Source: Defluviitaleaceae bacterium (GTDB lineage Bacteria; Bacillota; Clostridia; Lachnospirales; WQUN01). From it: a stretch of DNA of 64,000 nucleotides. The stretch covers positions 56,787 through 120,786 of the forward strand of contig WQRX01000004.1 in the NCBI GenBank assembly GCA_009786535.1, read 5' to 3'. The notes under the pieces are model-generated. The model had not been told where the DNA came from and did not search any database. It worked only from the letters and a program-made list of their open reading frames with translations. Both the position numbers and the translations under genes were made by a program. This document shows, one piece after another, positions 8,186-16,766 of this stretch. The first letter of the stretch is position 1. The number at the start of each line of letters is the position of its first letter.

Positions 8186-8232
8186 CACACAAAACCAACC
8201 GATTACAATCTGTAATCGGTTGGTTTTGTGTG
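8186..8232. terminator. 22-bp perfect hairpin downstream of mtnN
   Basis: Positions 8186-8207 and 8211-8232 are exact reverse complements with a three-base loop. There is no T-run after it, so it is not a textbook intrinsic terminator, but its place about 90 bases after mtnN suggests a transcript end or a mobile-element end. It directly abuts the larger hairpin array that follows. Confidence 0.5.
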
Positions 8233-8242
8233 GAGCAAAGTG

Positions 8243-8467
8243 AAAGACCGTGGGACTCCGTCCCCTCAGAATGCTTCGCATTCTGAGTACCTGCAAGGGG
8301 ATTTCATCCCTACGGAACCAGCCGCTTACGCGGCGTGCTAAACGCTTGCCGCAGGCAAGCAGCACCCTTGACCCCTAAATCGCGCATTCGCGCGATTTAA
8401 TTTGAAGTTTTGGTCGAGCTTTTTCAAAAGCTCGCAGGGGTTCGGGGACAGAGTCCCCGAGGTCTTT
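8243..8467. repeat. MITE-like hairpin array with terminal inverted repeats
   Basis: This non-coding stretch begins with an AAAGACCGTGGGACTCC-type sequence (8243-8265) and ends with its imperfect inverse (8444-8467), about 20 of 23 positions matching. In between are hairpins at 8266-8286, 8321-8334, 8344-8360, 8376-8399 and 8415-8434. There is no convincing reading frame. The ends resemble a 43-base palindrome at 34670-34712. It may be a non-autonomous mobile element or a repeat family folded at the RNA level. Confidence 0.55.
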
Positions 8468-8501
8468 TCCTTTATTCCTCCCCTTAAAACCCACCCCCTA
8501 T

Positions 8502-8530
8502 TTGACAAGCAACTCCTGCACGCATACACT
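8502..8530 (+). promoter_or_regulatory. Sigma-A-type promoter for the 8574-10950 genes
   Basis: TTGACA at 8502-8507 and TACACT at 8525-8530 with a 17-base spacer, 44 bases upstream of the start codon. The -35 is a perfect consensus. The same pair, with the same spacing, occurs on the minus strand before the TPP riboswitch. Confidence 0.65.
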
Positions 8531-8573
8531 TATACTATTCACGTTCCGCGCTACACGAAAGAAGGTGTAACCC

Positions 8574-9305
8574 ATGCGTTATGTCTGCGGATATATTGCC
8601 GCGTTGTTTTTGCTGGTGCTTATTTTGTGCCAAAGCGTAATTTTCCCTACATTTTTTATGCCGTTTTTCCGCTGGCAATATACAAGGCTGGAAATTGCTG
8701 AAAATATAGATATCGAATTTGACGAGCTAATGCACGTAACCACGGAATTGCTGGATTATATGCGCGGAAGGCGCGATAACCTGCAAGGCATACGCGCCGT
8801 GGTAGCGGGCGAGCAGCGGGGTGCCGCCGAAGAAGGCTACCGCGAGTTTTTTGAATGCCCTGTAGAAGTCATTCACATGGTAGACGTGCGGGTGCTGTAC
8901 GACCGTCTGTTTATTGTGCGCAATGTGGCGTTTTTTGGGTTTATCGGTATGGTGTTAATTATGATTCTGGCGCAGTATAAAATTAATTATCTAATGGCGC
9001 GCTGTACGCGAGAGGTTTTTACCGGCTTTATTGGCTTACTTGTTTTGCTTACAGGCGTTGTTGCGCTGGACTTTGACCGCGCCTTTGAAGTTTTTCATTT
9101 AATTTTATTCGACAACGATTATTGGATTTTAAACCCCGCGCGTTCCTTGCTTATCAATATGGTGCCCATTGGATTTTTTATTCACATTGCCATTTTTATC
9201 GGCATGCTGACGGGCTTTGTTTTAACGGCGGTAATTATCATCGACTCGGTGTACCTTGCGCGGTATAAGCGGTTAAATGACATGGATTTTGGCGGCAGGC
9301 TATGA
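8574..9305 (+). CDS. TIGR01906/DUF1461 integral membrane protein
   Basis: A 243-residue membrane protein with about four to five helices: one at 5-27, then near 115-135, 148-168, 195-215 and 215-235. The segment from the third to the fourth helix carries the family hallmark DFDRAFEVFHLILFDNDYW followed by LNPARSLLINMVP. Between helix one and two is an outward loop of about 80 residues. The biochemical role of the family is not established. A GAAAGAAGGTG site precedes the ATG. It overlaps the DUF2953 gene by four bases. Confidence 0.8.
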   Translation: MRYVCGYIAALFLLVLILCQSVIFPTFFMPFFRWQYTRLEIAENIDIEFDELMHVTTELLDYMRGRRDNLQGIRAVVAGEQRGAAEEGYREFFECPVEVIHMVDVRVLYDRLFIVRNVAFFGFIGMVLIMILAQYKINYLMARCTREVFTGFIGLLVLLTGVVALDFDRAFEVFHLILFDNDYWILNPARSLLINMVPIGFFIHIAIFIGMLTGFVLTAVIIIDSVYLARYKRLNDMDFGGRL

Positions 9306-10078
9306 AAAAAGCACTGCGTTTCCTGTTAAAATACCTGCTTTTTTTTATGGCGGTTGGGGGGGTTATATTACTTCTGCCGCTACTCATTTTATTATTTTTA
9401 CTGGTGATGTTTGCGCCGCTTCGGTATGCCGTGGTGGCGCGGGTAGGGGGCGAAACTACGGTACGGGCAAAAGCGCGGTACTTATTCATTAGTTTTCGGT
9501 ATCTATTACAAAAGGGGGAAAGCAAGACGCAAATACGCATCTTTGGTTTTCCCATAAAAACTAAAGCCCCTACCAAAGAACCCGAAAAAAAAACCACCTT
9601 CGAAGAAATTATCCAAGAAAAAGCGGACGAAATCATCCCCGCCGATGAAGAACCCAAGGATACCCCAAAAGACGTCCCCCCACCCAAACCCGAAGAAAAA
9701 AAACCAAGTAAGCTGCGTAGCATCTTGACATACCCCCAGCTTAAAACTATTATAAGCCTTGTATACCAATGTTTAAAAAAGACGCTTCGCATTTTGCTGC
9801 CTAAAAAGTTGAACATAAGCGGTACCGTAGGGTTTGACGACCCTGCAGCCACGGGTATGTTCTTTGGCGCATATGCCGGTATTGCATCTGCGTTGCGCTT
9901 GCGCGAAAAAGTACGACTAACCGCCGACTTTGCCGAAGCGGGTGTACGGCTTAAAATTTCTGCAGGGGGTAGTATCAGCATTGCGCGCCTTACATTGCCT
10001 GTATTATGGCTGGCGTGTAAGAAACCGTTCCGTGCATTTATCCGTTTCTTATTAAAGAAAGACGAGAGGAATGATTGA
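9302..10078 (+). CDS. DUF2953 membrane-anchored protein (YtfI-like)
   Basis: 258 residues. A hydrophobic N-terminus (about 8-38) gives one or two membrane helices. The charged middle (90-150) is rich in Lys, Glu and Pro, and the C-terminal block SGTVGFDDPAATGMFFGAYAG with the following RLTADFAEA stretch matches DUF2953. In Bacillota this protein (YtfI) is usually encoded directly before YtfJ/GerW, as here, and the pair is tied to sporulation or germination. The start overlaps the TIGR01906 gene, and the stop overlaps the upstream end of the gerW frame. Confidence 0.8.
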   Translation: MKKALRFLLKYLLFFMAVGGVILLLPLLILLFLLVMFAPLRYAVVARVGGETTVRAKARYLFISFRYLLQKGESKTQIRIFGFPIKTKAPTKEPEKKTTFEEIIQEKADEIIPADEEPKDTPKDVPPPKPEEKKPSKLRSILTYPQLKTIISLVYQCLKKTLRILLPKKLNISGTVGFDDPAATGMFFGAYAGIASALRLREKVRLTADFAEAGVRLKISAGGSISIARLTLPVLWLACKKPFRAFIRFLLKKDERND

Positions 10079-10079
10079 T

Positions 10080-10475
10080 ATGAATAATATCAAAGACAGT
10101 CTGGGTTCTTTGTTTTCTAAAGTAGAGGAATTTGTTTCAACCAAAACCGTTGTGGGTGAGCCCGTCGTTATCGGCGACGTAATTCTGGTACCCCTCGTAG
10201 ATGTTTCCTTCGGTATGGCGACGGGGCTTAGCGCCGCAGAGGAAAAGTCCCGCGACATAGGCGGCGGCGGTATTGGCGCAAAAATGACGCCTTCTGCCGT
10301 GGTGGTTGTCGTTAACGGTACGGCACAGCTTGTCAATATCAAAAATCAAGAAAGCGCAAGCAAGCTTATTGATATGATACCCGGTATTTTGGCAAAGCTG
10401 CCATTCCTGGCAAAATTTACGAACCAAGACGATACCAACGAGGCGACCCCTGTCTCGGCATCCGAAGGACTGTAA
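10080..10475 (+). CDS. ytfJ: GerW/YtfJ-family sporulation protein
   Basis: 131 residues. Signature segments are TVVGEPVVIGDVILVPLVDV and the FGMATG and GGGIGAKMTPSAVVVV stretches, typical of GerW (YtfJ), which localises to the inner spore membrane and is needed for L-alanine-triggered germination in Bacillus. I prefer the ATG at 10080, eight bases after GAGAGGA; the ATG at 10071 has no spacing to that site. Its presence after DUF2953 is the conserved ytfI-ytfJ pair, and it is one of the clearer signs that this organism forms spores. Confidence 0.9.
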   Translation: MNNIKDSLGSLFSKVEEFVSTKTVVGEPVVIGDVILVPLVDVSFGMATGLSAAEEKSRDIGGGGIGAKMTPSAVVVVVNGTAQLVNIKNQESASKLIDMIPGILAKLPFLAKFTNQDDTNEATPVSASEGL

Positions 10476-10479
10476 AAAT

Positions 10480-10950
10480 ATGAACGTTGCTTATGTAAAC
10501 CCATTTGTGCAGGGTGCGCAAAGCGTGCTAAGCACTCTATGCGCAGAAACGCCGGCACTTGGGCAAGTTCACGTAAAGCCCGCACCGTACACCGTTTCGA
10601 AAGTTAGCGTTTCTGTTGCTATATTCGGCGCGTTTTCGGGCGAGGTTGTATATAACATGGAAGAAAGCGCCGCGTGCTTCATCGCATCTAAGATGATGAT
10701 GGGGATGCCCGTGCCCGCGCTGGACGCCATGTCGCAAAGCGCGTTGCAGGAATTGGCGAACATGATTTCCGGCAATGTTGCTACACTTTTCTCCGGCAAA
10801 GATATCATCGTAGACATCAAACCCCCCGTATTCCGTCAAGGCGCAACCTCAGCCGATTTTCCCGTGGCGGAAAAAACGGCAAAGGTCGTTTGCGTGCCTT
10901 TAAAGTTTGCAGACGGACACGTTTTTGCGGTAGATGTGATGATTCCATAA
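10480..10950 (+). CDS. cheX: Chemotaxis phosphatase CheX
   Basis: A 156-residue CheC/CheX-family phosphatase that dephosphorylates CheY-P. The catalytic E-x2-N motif is E91/N94 in LQELANMISGN. A single such motif and the length fit CheX, which acts as a homodimer, rather than CheC or FliY. It starts five bases after gerW with little ribosome-binding site, so coupling to gerW translation is possible. A chemoreceptor gene follows, but no CheA, CheW or CheY is next to it. The CheY-like regulator at 53828-54463 is a conceivable partner. Confidence 0.85.
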   Translation: MNVAYVNPFVQGAQSVLSTLCAETPALGQVHVKPAPYTVSKVSVSVAIFGAFSGEVVYNMEESAACFIASKMMMGMPVPALDAMSQSALQELANMISGNVATLFSGKDIIVDIKPPVFRQGATSADFPVAEKTAKVVCVPLKFADGHVFAVDVMIP

Positions 10951-10986
10951 AACATATGACATTTAAATGAGCGGGGAGCGTTTTAC

Positions 10987-13518
10987 ATGTTTGGCAGCTT
11001 GAAAATGAAGTTAATTGTACCCAGCGTATTAGTATTAACAGCGCTGGTTGCGGTTTTGGTTGTCTTTACGGCAATTCGCATGGGCAGTTTTTCTGATGAA
11101 TTATCACGGGAGCGGTTAGATACCGCCATTCTTACCACGGATTCATACTTAGATAGTATTTGGGAAAACATACGCCTTGCCAGCATTGCCGCGGCAACTG
11201 CGAATGATATTATTTGGCGTGTAGAGCAGCACGGCGCAGGGGTAAACCGCGACGGCAACCGCGAAGCATTGCTTGCGCATTTGCAAACAATTAAACCCAC
11301 GCTGGGCATAGATTCGGTCGTTATTGTGGATTCGAACTTTGATGTTGTGCTACGCTCCCACGCGCCTAATGCACATGGTGATAATGTAGCGGGTGTCCCC
11401 ATCTTCCAACGGGGAATGCAGGGGGAAGAAGTGCCCAGCTTTTCGGCTACGGACGCCATTCCTATGAGCATTTCCTATCTTATGCCCATTGTACACCGCG
11501 GCGAGGTCATTGGTACGCTTTCTACCAATGTTACCATGTCCAGCAGCGACTTTGTTGACCGCTTTGCCGATGCGTTAAATGCGGAAATTACAGTATTTAA
11601 TATCGCAGGCGAGCGCATTGCCACTACATTAACAAATGCACAGGGACAACGCGAAGTAGGTACGTTTGTAGCAGACAGAATTATTGACGCGGTTATTCGC
11701 AATAACAACCGTTATTCGGGTGCGATGGAATTAAAGGGGCGTCCTTTTAGCGCCTATTATTTCCCGCTGCATGGCTGGGACGGCAGCGTTGTAGGTATGT
11801 TTTTTGCGGGTTTTTCTAACGAAGATACAGTGGCTGCGGTGACGACCATGCAAATGACCTTAGTGGTAATGGGTGTTGCAGGGTTATTTATTGCTGTTGT
11901 GCTTATGTATATTTTCTCCAGCCGTTTAATTGCGCCCATTGGCAAGCTGGTTGCGCTGGTTGCGGACGTTTCTAAAGGGCGGCTAAATACAAATGCAGAC
12001 AAAAAAGCCCTTCCCAAAGACGAAATAGGCGCGCTTACGTTGGACGTATTGGCGCTGGTGGACGTAATTAAAGGCATGGTCAACGACTTGTCGAGCATTC
12101 AACATGAATACAACGTAAAAGGTAATATGACATACCGCATGGATGCAACCCGCTATGAAAATTCCTTCCGCGAAATGGTCGAATCTGTAAATGCGGTGCT
12201 GGAAGAAGAGGTTGCCAACATTAAAAATATTACATCGTTGCTTGCAAGCATTGGTAACGGTGATTTTAACGTAAAAATCGATGAATTGCCGGGCGATTTT
12301 ATTATGCAAACCAACGGAATGCGTGATTTGACCGCAAAACTAAAGAGCGTAAATACCGAAATTTCCAATATCATTGAAGCGGCGGCGGTAAAAGGCGACT
12401 TGAATTATACGATAGATGCGTCCCAATTTAACGGAAGCTGGAAAAAGATTATGGCAGGACTTGGCGAAATTTGTGCCGCCGTAAACGCCCCAATTCTTGA
12501 AATTATGAATACGATTAAACGAATGAACGAAGGGCGTTTTGATGCGCGCATAAACGGTAGCTATGCGGGCGTTTTCAAGCAAATTAAGGAAGATGTAAAC
12601 TTCTTTGTCAAAGATACGGACGACTACATGCAGGAAATTAACAAATGCATGGCGGCGCTGGCACAGGGCGACCTGCGCGCCAAAATTAATATGGACTTTG
12701 TAGGTGACTACGCGCCTGTAAAGCAGTCGGTAAACAATATTTCGGAAACGCTTTCCAAAACAATGCGCGAAATTAGCACGGCTTCAAATCAAGTGCTTTC
12801 GGGGGCTAAGCAAATTTCCAACAGTGCAACCGACCTTGCAAACGGCGCACAGCAGCAAGCAAGCAGCATTGAGGAGTTAAACGCGAGCATAGATGTGATT
12901 AACCAGCAAACCCAGCAGAATGCCGCGTCGGCGTTAGAGGCAAGCAACCTTTCCCGCAAGTCTACCGAGAACGCAAACGCAGGTAACGAGACCATGAATC
13001 AAATGCTGGACGCGATGAGCCAAATTAAGGATTCTTCCAACGAAATTTCGAAGATTATTAAAAATATCGAGGATATTTCGTTCCAAACCAACCTATTGTC
13101 GCTTAACGCTTCGGTGGAAGCGGCACGCGCGGGCGAGCATGGGCGCGGTTTTGCTGTGGTAGCCGATGAGGTGCGCAACCTTGCCAATAAGTCGCAGCAG
13201 TCTACGGTCGAATCTACAGAGCTTATTAACCAGTCCATTACCCGTGTTGATGCAGGTTCGTCCATTGCCGAAACGACCAGCGAATCCCTTGCCATCATCG
13301 TTAAAAACGCCAGCGAAATATTGGATATTATCAACGCCATTTCTGCTTCCTCTAAAGAGCAGGCAGAGTCCATTGCGCAAATTAGCCAAGGCTTGGCGCA
13401 AATATCCGGCGTTGTGCAGGCAAATTCCGCCGTATCGGAAGAAACCGCCGCCGCATCGCAGGAATTAAATTCGCAAGCGGAGGTATTACAGCAGTTGGTG
13501 AGTTATTTTAAAATGTAA
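10987..13518 (+). CDS. Methyl-accepting chemotaxis protein with multiple HAMP-like units
   Basis: An 843-residue chemoreceptor. TM1 is at about 8-30, an extracytoplasmic Cache-like sensor spans 32-290, and TM2 is near 293-314. HAMP follows (315-367), then two to three further HAMP-like coiled segments (about 395-445, 485-540, 540-590), each with the GDFNVKI, GRFDARI or GDLRAKI motif. The signalling domain occupies about 595-843; its hairpin tip carries [21 protein letters not shown] and [13 protein letters not shown]. Serial HAMP units can invert or tune signals. It is preceded by GGGGAG and 36 bases after cheX, and ends at a strong terminator. The ligand is unknown. Confidence 0.92.
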   Translation: MFGSLKMKLIVPSVLVLTALVAVLVVFTAIRMGSFSDELSRERLDTAILTTDSYLDSIWENIRLASIAAATANDIIWRVEQHGAGVNRDGNREALLAHLQTIKPTLGIDSVVIVDSNFDVVLRSHAPNAHGDNVAGVPIFQRGMQGEEVPSFSATDAIPMSISYLMPIVHRGEVIGTLSTNVTMSSSDFVDRFADALNAEITVFNIAGERIATTLTNAQGQREVGTFVADRIIDAVIRNNNRYSGAMELKGRPFSAYYFPLHGWDGSVVGMFFAGFSNEDTVAAVTTMQMTLVVMGVAGLFIAVVLMYIFSSRLIAPIGKLVALVADVSKGRLNTNADKKALPKDEIGALTLDVLALVDVIKGMVNDLSSIQHEYNVKGNMTYRMDATRYENSFREMVESVNAVLEEEVANIKNITSLLASIGNGDFNVKIDELPGDFIMQTNGMRDLTAKLKSVNTEISNIIEAAAVKGDLNYTIDASQFNGSWKKIMAGLGEICAAVNAPILEIMNTIKRMNEGRFDARINGSYAGVFKQIKEDVNFFVKDTDDYMQEINKCMAALAQGDLRAKINMDFVGDYAPVKQSVNNISETLSKTMREISTASNQVLSGAKQISNSATDLANGAQQQASSIEELNASIDVINQQTQQNAASALEASNLSRKSTENANAGNETMNQMLDAMSQIKDSSNEISKIIKNIEDISFQTNLLSLNASVEAARAGEHGRGFAVVADEVRNLANKSQQSTVESTELINQSITRVDAGSSIAETTSESLAIIVKNASEILDIINAISASSKEQAESIAQISQGLAQISGVVQANSAVSEETAAASQELNSQAEVLQQLVSYFKM

Positions 13519-13537
13519 TATTTGAAATGCGCAAATA

Positions 13538-13569
13538 AAAAAGCCGTGAGAAAATCTCATGGCTTTTTT
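13538..13569 (+). terminator. Intrinsic terminator after the chemoreceptor gene
   Basis: A 14-bp stem (13538-13551 with 13555-13568, one G-T pair) and a three-base loop, with A-run and T-run on either side, so it can work in both directions. It ends the 8574-13518 gene set. Confidence 0.85.
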
Positions 13570-13580
13570 GATGCATTCTT

Positions 13581-13898
13581 TTGCGCCTATCAGCCCATAA
13601 CTTAAAGAAAGTCAAAGCCGCTCTAGCCCAGCGTTCCGCCATATTTAGGCGTATCGAGAAGGCGGACGAAACTGAAACAACCAAGCCTACCGAAGAAGAA
13701 AATATCTGGGGCGAGGGCGTAAAGATTATTCGTAAATGCACTCCAAACCGAAAGCCCTTTAACCAAGCCGAAAAAGAGGCTTTTGTGAAAATGTATAATT
13801 CTGGCGCAAGTATGGGTGAAATTGCTAGATTGTACAAATGCCATCATACTACGGTTGGTAGCATCCTGCGGCGGATGAAGGTTGAAATCAGGTCATAG
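13581..13898 (+). CDS. Possible helix-turn-helix protein or remnant
   Basis: An open frame of 105 codons from a TTG with no clear ribosome-binding site, directly after a terminator. The C-terminal third (FNQAEKEAFVKMYNSGASM and the following GEIARLYKCHHTTVGSILRR) looks like the helix-turn-helix of Hin-type recombinases or transposases. The N-terminal part has no recognisable domain. It may be the C-terminal remnant of a recombinase or an isolated DNA-binding protein. It converges on the Abi gene with a four-base gap. Confidence 0.35.
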   Translation: MRLSAHNLKKVKAALAQRSAIFRRIEKADETETTKPTEEENIWGEGVKIIRKCTPNRKPFNQAEKEAFVKMYNSGASMGEIARLYKCHHTTVGSILRRMKVEIRS

Positions 13899-13902
13899 CT
13901 GA

Positions 13903-14760
13903 TTACTTGCGCATATAGGTTTCCCAATCCTGTGGAAACCCAATATGCTTTAGCAAGATAGCCTCGCTATACTCGTCAATCAAAGCCGACATGACAGGCA
14001 TAAACTCGGTATTCCACTTTTCTGTGTCCGGGTATAATTCACGCACCGCCATGATTGCTGCGAACAGTTTTCGTTCGGCAGGCTTGTCCACATTTGGGAT
14101 TTTGGCTGGAATTACGCTAAAAACACTGTTGTAGAGCCTCCGAGAATGAGCGCACATATTCCTAAGATTTGTACAGCAGTACAGCCAACTTTTAGCCTCC
14201 GACACCGATGCCTTGAAAATATTGTGGGCTACTCGCTTTTGATCGGGGGTTAGCATTTCTGCGTAAAAGTAAGAAAGCATCCCGAAAGTAAACAACTCCA
14301 TAATCACCCACAATGGAAACTGCCGATGGTATTTCGTGGCGTGGTGGGTAACAAATGGGAGCTTGTCATTGCTGTTCACTAGGTCATTTAAGCGAGAGGC
14401 AAAATCAAGGTGGTTGTGGTGGTAGTTAAAGTTTGCGGGGTTTAAATACCCATCTGCGCCGTATTTATGCGTATGGTAATATGACAATTGCGCACGAATA
14501 TAGACTTCAAGTTCTTCAAGAACAGAAAATAACAGGCGGCGTAACTTGCGGTCAAATTCGTACAGCATATAAACCTTGTTGAAATCTGTTCCGTCCGCAT
14601 ATCTGCCATCTTTCATCTTAAAAGTCAGAAAATACGCTGAAAGCCTGTAGTAACTTACGCGTGACAAAACATCTTCGCAAAAAGCCTCATCGGAAATGGT
14701 ACAGCCATGTTCGAGCAATTTGGCTATTTGCTGTTCATATGAAGCCGATTGTTTGAGCAT
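13903..14760 (-). CDS. Abi-family (AbiD/AbiF-like) abortive-infection protein
   Basis: 285 residues from the ATG at 14760, which follows AGGGGGCG; an in-frame ATG 33 bases upstream is less well placed. The start KQSASYEQQIAKLLEHGC, the motif VSYYRLSAYF, and DFNKVYMLYEFDRKLRRLL are typical of the Abi_2 family. RNMCAH near residue 205 fits the HEPN R-x4-H RNase motif. Related lactococcal proteins stop phage development by abortive infection. The gene stands alone beside a tRNA and other accessory genes. Defence is inferred from the family; no phage or partner antitoxin is seen. Confidence 0.8.
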   Translation of the reverse strand: MLKQSASYEQQIAKLLEHGCTISDEAFCEDVLSRVSYYRLSAYFLTFKMKDGRYADGTDFNKVYMLYEFDRKLRRLLFSVLEELEVYIRAQLSYYHTHKYGADGYLNPANFNYHHNHLDFASRLNDLVNSNDKLPFVTHHATKYHRQFPLWVIMELFTFGMLSYFYAEMLTPDQKRVAHNIFKASVSEAKSWLYCCTNLRNMCAHSRRLYNSVFSVIPAKIPNVDKPAERKLFAAIMAVRELYPDTEKWNTEFMPVMSALIDEYSEAILLKHIGFPQDWETYMRK

Positions 14761-14880
14761 CAAAACGCCCCCTAAAAGCAAATGTCCCCCCATGGGTCAC
14801 ATCACGCATTGCTGCAGAGAGGTGCGGGGGGTTCTATCGCTTATTAGTATATTCGGAAAAGGCAGAAAAAGCAACTGCTT

Positions 14881-15174
14881 ATGACGGAAATTTCATCTGT
14901 AATTATAGTTAGTGCGAGGTGGATTCATAATCAGGCATTATTCGAGAAGATATACGCCCATGAGGATTCTGGCGTGGTAGCTGAATATGCCGAACCATTC
15001 GCCACACTCCTCGATCCAAATATTTTTGTGCTAAAGGGCGAGTTCGAGCGGCAAAACACACGGAATACCCAAGGTGGGCGACCAAATGAGGCCGCTCATC
15101 TTTCATTGACGGCACTTCTTAAAAAGTGTAAAACCAAAAACCAGCACCTTTTTTTCTGGTGCTGGTTTAAGTAA
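14881..15174 (+). other. Unsupported open frame between abi and tRNA-Leu
   Basis: The stretch 14794-15137 contains the probable promoter region of the abi gene (minus strand) and one 97-codon plus-strand frame. The frame has no good ribosome-binding site, no recognised domain, and its last codons run through a terminator hairpin. It may be a gene remnant. I see no other structure here. Confidence 0.2.
15138..15168. terminator. Bidirectional terminator next to tRNA-Leu
   Basis: An 11-bp stem (15138-15148 with 15158-15168) around a T-rich loop, A-rich on the left. On the minus strand it lies 18 bases after the tRNA 3' end and is the likely tRNA terminator. Confidence 0.6.
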
Positions 15175-15185
15175 GGACTTTCTAG

Positions 15186-15268
15186 TGCAGATGACAGGAC
15201 TTGAACCTGCAAGGTCTAGGACCACTAGATCCTTAGTCTAGCGCGTATGCCAATTCCGCCACATCTGC
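15186..15268 (-). tRNA. tRNA-Leu (anticodon AAG)
   Basis: On the minus strand the acceptor halves GCAGATG and CATCTGC pair at the two ends. The anticodon stem CTAGA/TCTAG closes the loop CTAAGGA, giving anticodon AAG for leucine CUU/CUC codons. A long variable arm and a TTCAAGT T-loop are present, as expected for a class II tRNA. The 3' CCA is not encoded. A consensus promoter lies upstream. Confidence 0.9.
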
Positions 15269-15282
15269 TTGGTGCGACAGAT

Positions 15283-15311
15283 ATTGTAAATCAAGCATTC
15301 CTTGGTGTCAA
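15283..15311 (-). promoter_or_regulatory. Sigma-A promoter of tRNA-Leu
   Basis: On the minus strand, TTGACA (15311-15306) and TACAAT (15288-15283) are separated by 17 bases, 14 bases before the tRNA 5' end. Near-perfect consensus. Confidence 0.8.
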
Positions 15312-15329
15312 GTATGAGTTTGAGCGGAA

Positions 15330-15695
15330 TTAACGTATGTTAATTCCATCAACAAACGAAGCTAATATATCATCCACCTTATTCACACTTCGTTCTACTA
15401 TGCGATATAATCGCATTAAATTTTCTTTTTTGTTCAAATCGTCTTCACGAATTTCGCTTAAAATTTTTTCATTTTCATTTAAAATAGTTATATTCGCTTC
15501 AATCGTGATAACTTCTTCGTATATATCAGCAAATGTATCATATTTACGTAACACTAAGCTGTTATCACCATTTTGTGTGTGAAATACTTGATAGTCCTCA
15601 AATGGAGAATTCCGTGAGTTTTTAAGTATTTCCCAGTGAATTTTTTTGCTTTTAGTTCCTTCAATGAGTTTCAAAATAAATTCATCATAATTCAT
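15330..15695 (-). CDS. Hypothetical protein, AT-rich
   Basis: 121 residues, no recognised family. Predicted mostly alternating strands and helices, with an acidic second half (NENEKILSEIREDDLNKKEN). ATG preceded by TTAGGAGGATG. It follows the TM protein at 15707-16135 by 11 bases and so forms a two-gene unit with it. Both genes are much more AT-rich than the rest of the window, and they sit upstream of a tRNA gene, which fits horizontal acquisition. The stop lies about 60 bases from the tRNA gene. Confidence 0.6.
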   Translation of the reverse strand: MNYDEFILKLIEGTKSKKIHWEILKNSRNSPFEDYQVFHTQNGDNSLVLRKYDTFADIYEEVITIEANITILNENEKILSEIREDDLNKKENLMRLYRIVERSVNKVDDILASFVDGINIR

Positions 15696-15706
15696 TTAAC
15701 ATCCTC

Positions 15707-16135
15707 CTAATCTGTATATACGTCGTCTACTTTTAATTCGCCGAAAATTATTGATAAATTATGTGTAATTTTTTGTTTATCTTCAATACTATTATTAAAA
15801 TTTGGAGATGATGAAAGAGCTTGATTAATTTTTTTAATCGCTTTTTTTATTTTTTTGTTTGTAGCTGAAGGAAACTTTTCAATCATTGTTATTTGTACCT
15901 TTATATCTGAAAAAATGTTATTGTCATATATATCATCTTCATTTATTGACTTAATGATACCTTTTAATGCCTTTCCGATGTCGCCTTTTTTTTCCACAAA
16001 GACATTTTTGCTTAATTTTTCTTGAACAATCTTTTTTACTCGCCCTGCTCTAATATAAATAAATACAGACATAAGCAGTCCAAGTAAACTTATAATTCCA
16101 CCATACTCATTTAATGTGTATTTTATTGCCTCCAT
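15707..16135 (-). CDS. Hypothetical single-TM protein, AT-rich
   Basis: 142 residues. One membrane helix at about 12-29 (GGIISLLGLLMSVFIYIRAG), then a Lys-rich cytoplasmic region. No recognised domain. The gene is preceded by a very AT-rich leader with an AAGGATTATTT site. It shares composition and orientation with the 121-residue gene downstream. The pair may encode a membrane-linked accessory function, perhaps of phage-defence type given the nearby abi gene, but nothing in the sequence shows that directly. Confidence 0.55.
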   Translation of the reverse strand: MEAIKYTLNEYGGIISLLGLLMSVFIYIRAGRVKKIVQEKLSKNVFVEKKGDIGKALKGIIKSINEDDIYDNNIFSDIKVQITMIEKFPSATNKKIKKAIKKINQALSSSPNFNNSIEDKQKITHNLSIIFGELKVDDVYTD

Positions 16136-16295
16136 ATAAATAATCCTTTCAATAATCGCAGGTGCTATATATGAATTAAAGAAAAATAAAGGATTTAATT
16201 TCTCTAACGATATTAAAATAGTAATATTTTGTCAATATTTGTAGCATGAAAAAGGGTAATCGTAAAGGAGCGTCGGCAATATATTACCTACAGAA

Positions 16296-16337
16296 AAACG
16301 CCTGCAAAGGTTGAAATATCAACAATTGCGGGCGTTT
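16296..16337. terminator. Bidirectional terminator between the cAMP operon and the AT-rich pair
   Basis: A 12-bp outer stem (16296-16307 with 16326-16337, one G-T) encloses a second 5-bp stem. A-tracts lie on the left and T-rich sequence on the right. On the minus strand it follows the cNMP-binding gene by about 30 bases and ends the five-gene operon. The rest of 16136-16295 is AT-rich leader with no gene. Confidence 0.75.
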
Positions 16338-16367
16338 ATTATATTTTAAAACACACTGGCGAAATGT

Positions 16368-16766
16368 TTATACTAACGGTACATTTTTTACGGTGCGGAC
16401 GCGTTCGTTTAGGTCTTCGATGCGGGCGCATAGGGTTTTGATTACGCTGTAGGGCATTTGGGGGTTTTCGCTCATCATTTCAAACACGTTGGTTTGGTTA
16501 ATTTCCAGCACTACGGTTTCTTCTACGGTGACGACGGTTGCGGTGCGGGGTTTAAGCAGGAAGAGGGACATTTCGCCAAAAAAGTCGCCGGGGCCTAGGT
16601 TGGCTACGGCAATTTGGTGCGGTTCGCCGTAATTTTTTACCACACGTACCATGCCCGACAGCACAATGAACATGCTGTACGATTTATCGCCTTCTTTGAT
16701 AATTTGTTGGTTTTTTTCAAACCTTAGCGCGGTGGAACGCTTTTGCAGCTCTAATAAATCAAACAT
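16368..16766 (-). CDS. Stand-alone cyclic-nucleotide-binding domain protein
   Basis: 132 residues, a single cNMP-binding (CAP-ED) domain without an effector domain such as a Crp helix-turn-helix. The phosphate-binding cassette [18 protein letters not shown] has the conserved Glu and Arg that hold the cyclic phosphate and ribose. I choose the ATG at 16766, seven bases after GGAGG, rather than longer frames that read antisense through the FecR gene. It overlaps the FecR-gene stop by eight bases. Co-transcription with a class III cyclase suggests it is that enzyme's receptor; its output partner is unknown. Confidence 0.85.
   Translation of the reverse strand: MFDLLELQKRSTALRFEKNQQIIKEGDKSYSMFIVLSGMVRVVKNYGEPHQIAVANLGPGDFFGEMSLFLLKPRTATVVTVEETVVLEINQTNVFEMMSENPQMPYSVIKTLCARIEDLNERVRTVKNVPLV

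Noticed and set aside
8186..8467. CRISPR array or group of direct repeats
   Set aside because: The repeats are inverted and of different sequence, with no regular spacer-repeat pattern and no cas genes in the window.
14909..15115. Minus-strand 68-codon frame between abi and tRNA-Leu
   Set aside because: No ribosome-binding site, no domain, and it is antisense to an equally unsupported frame.
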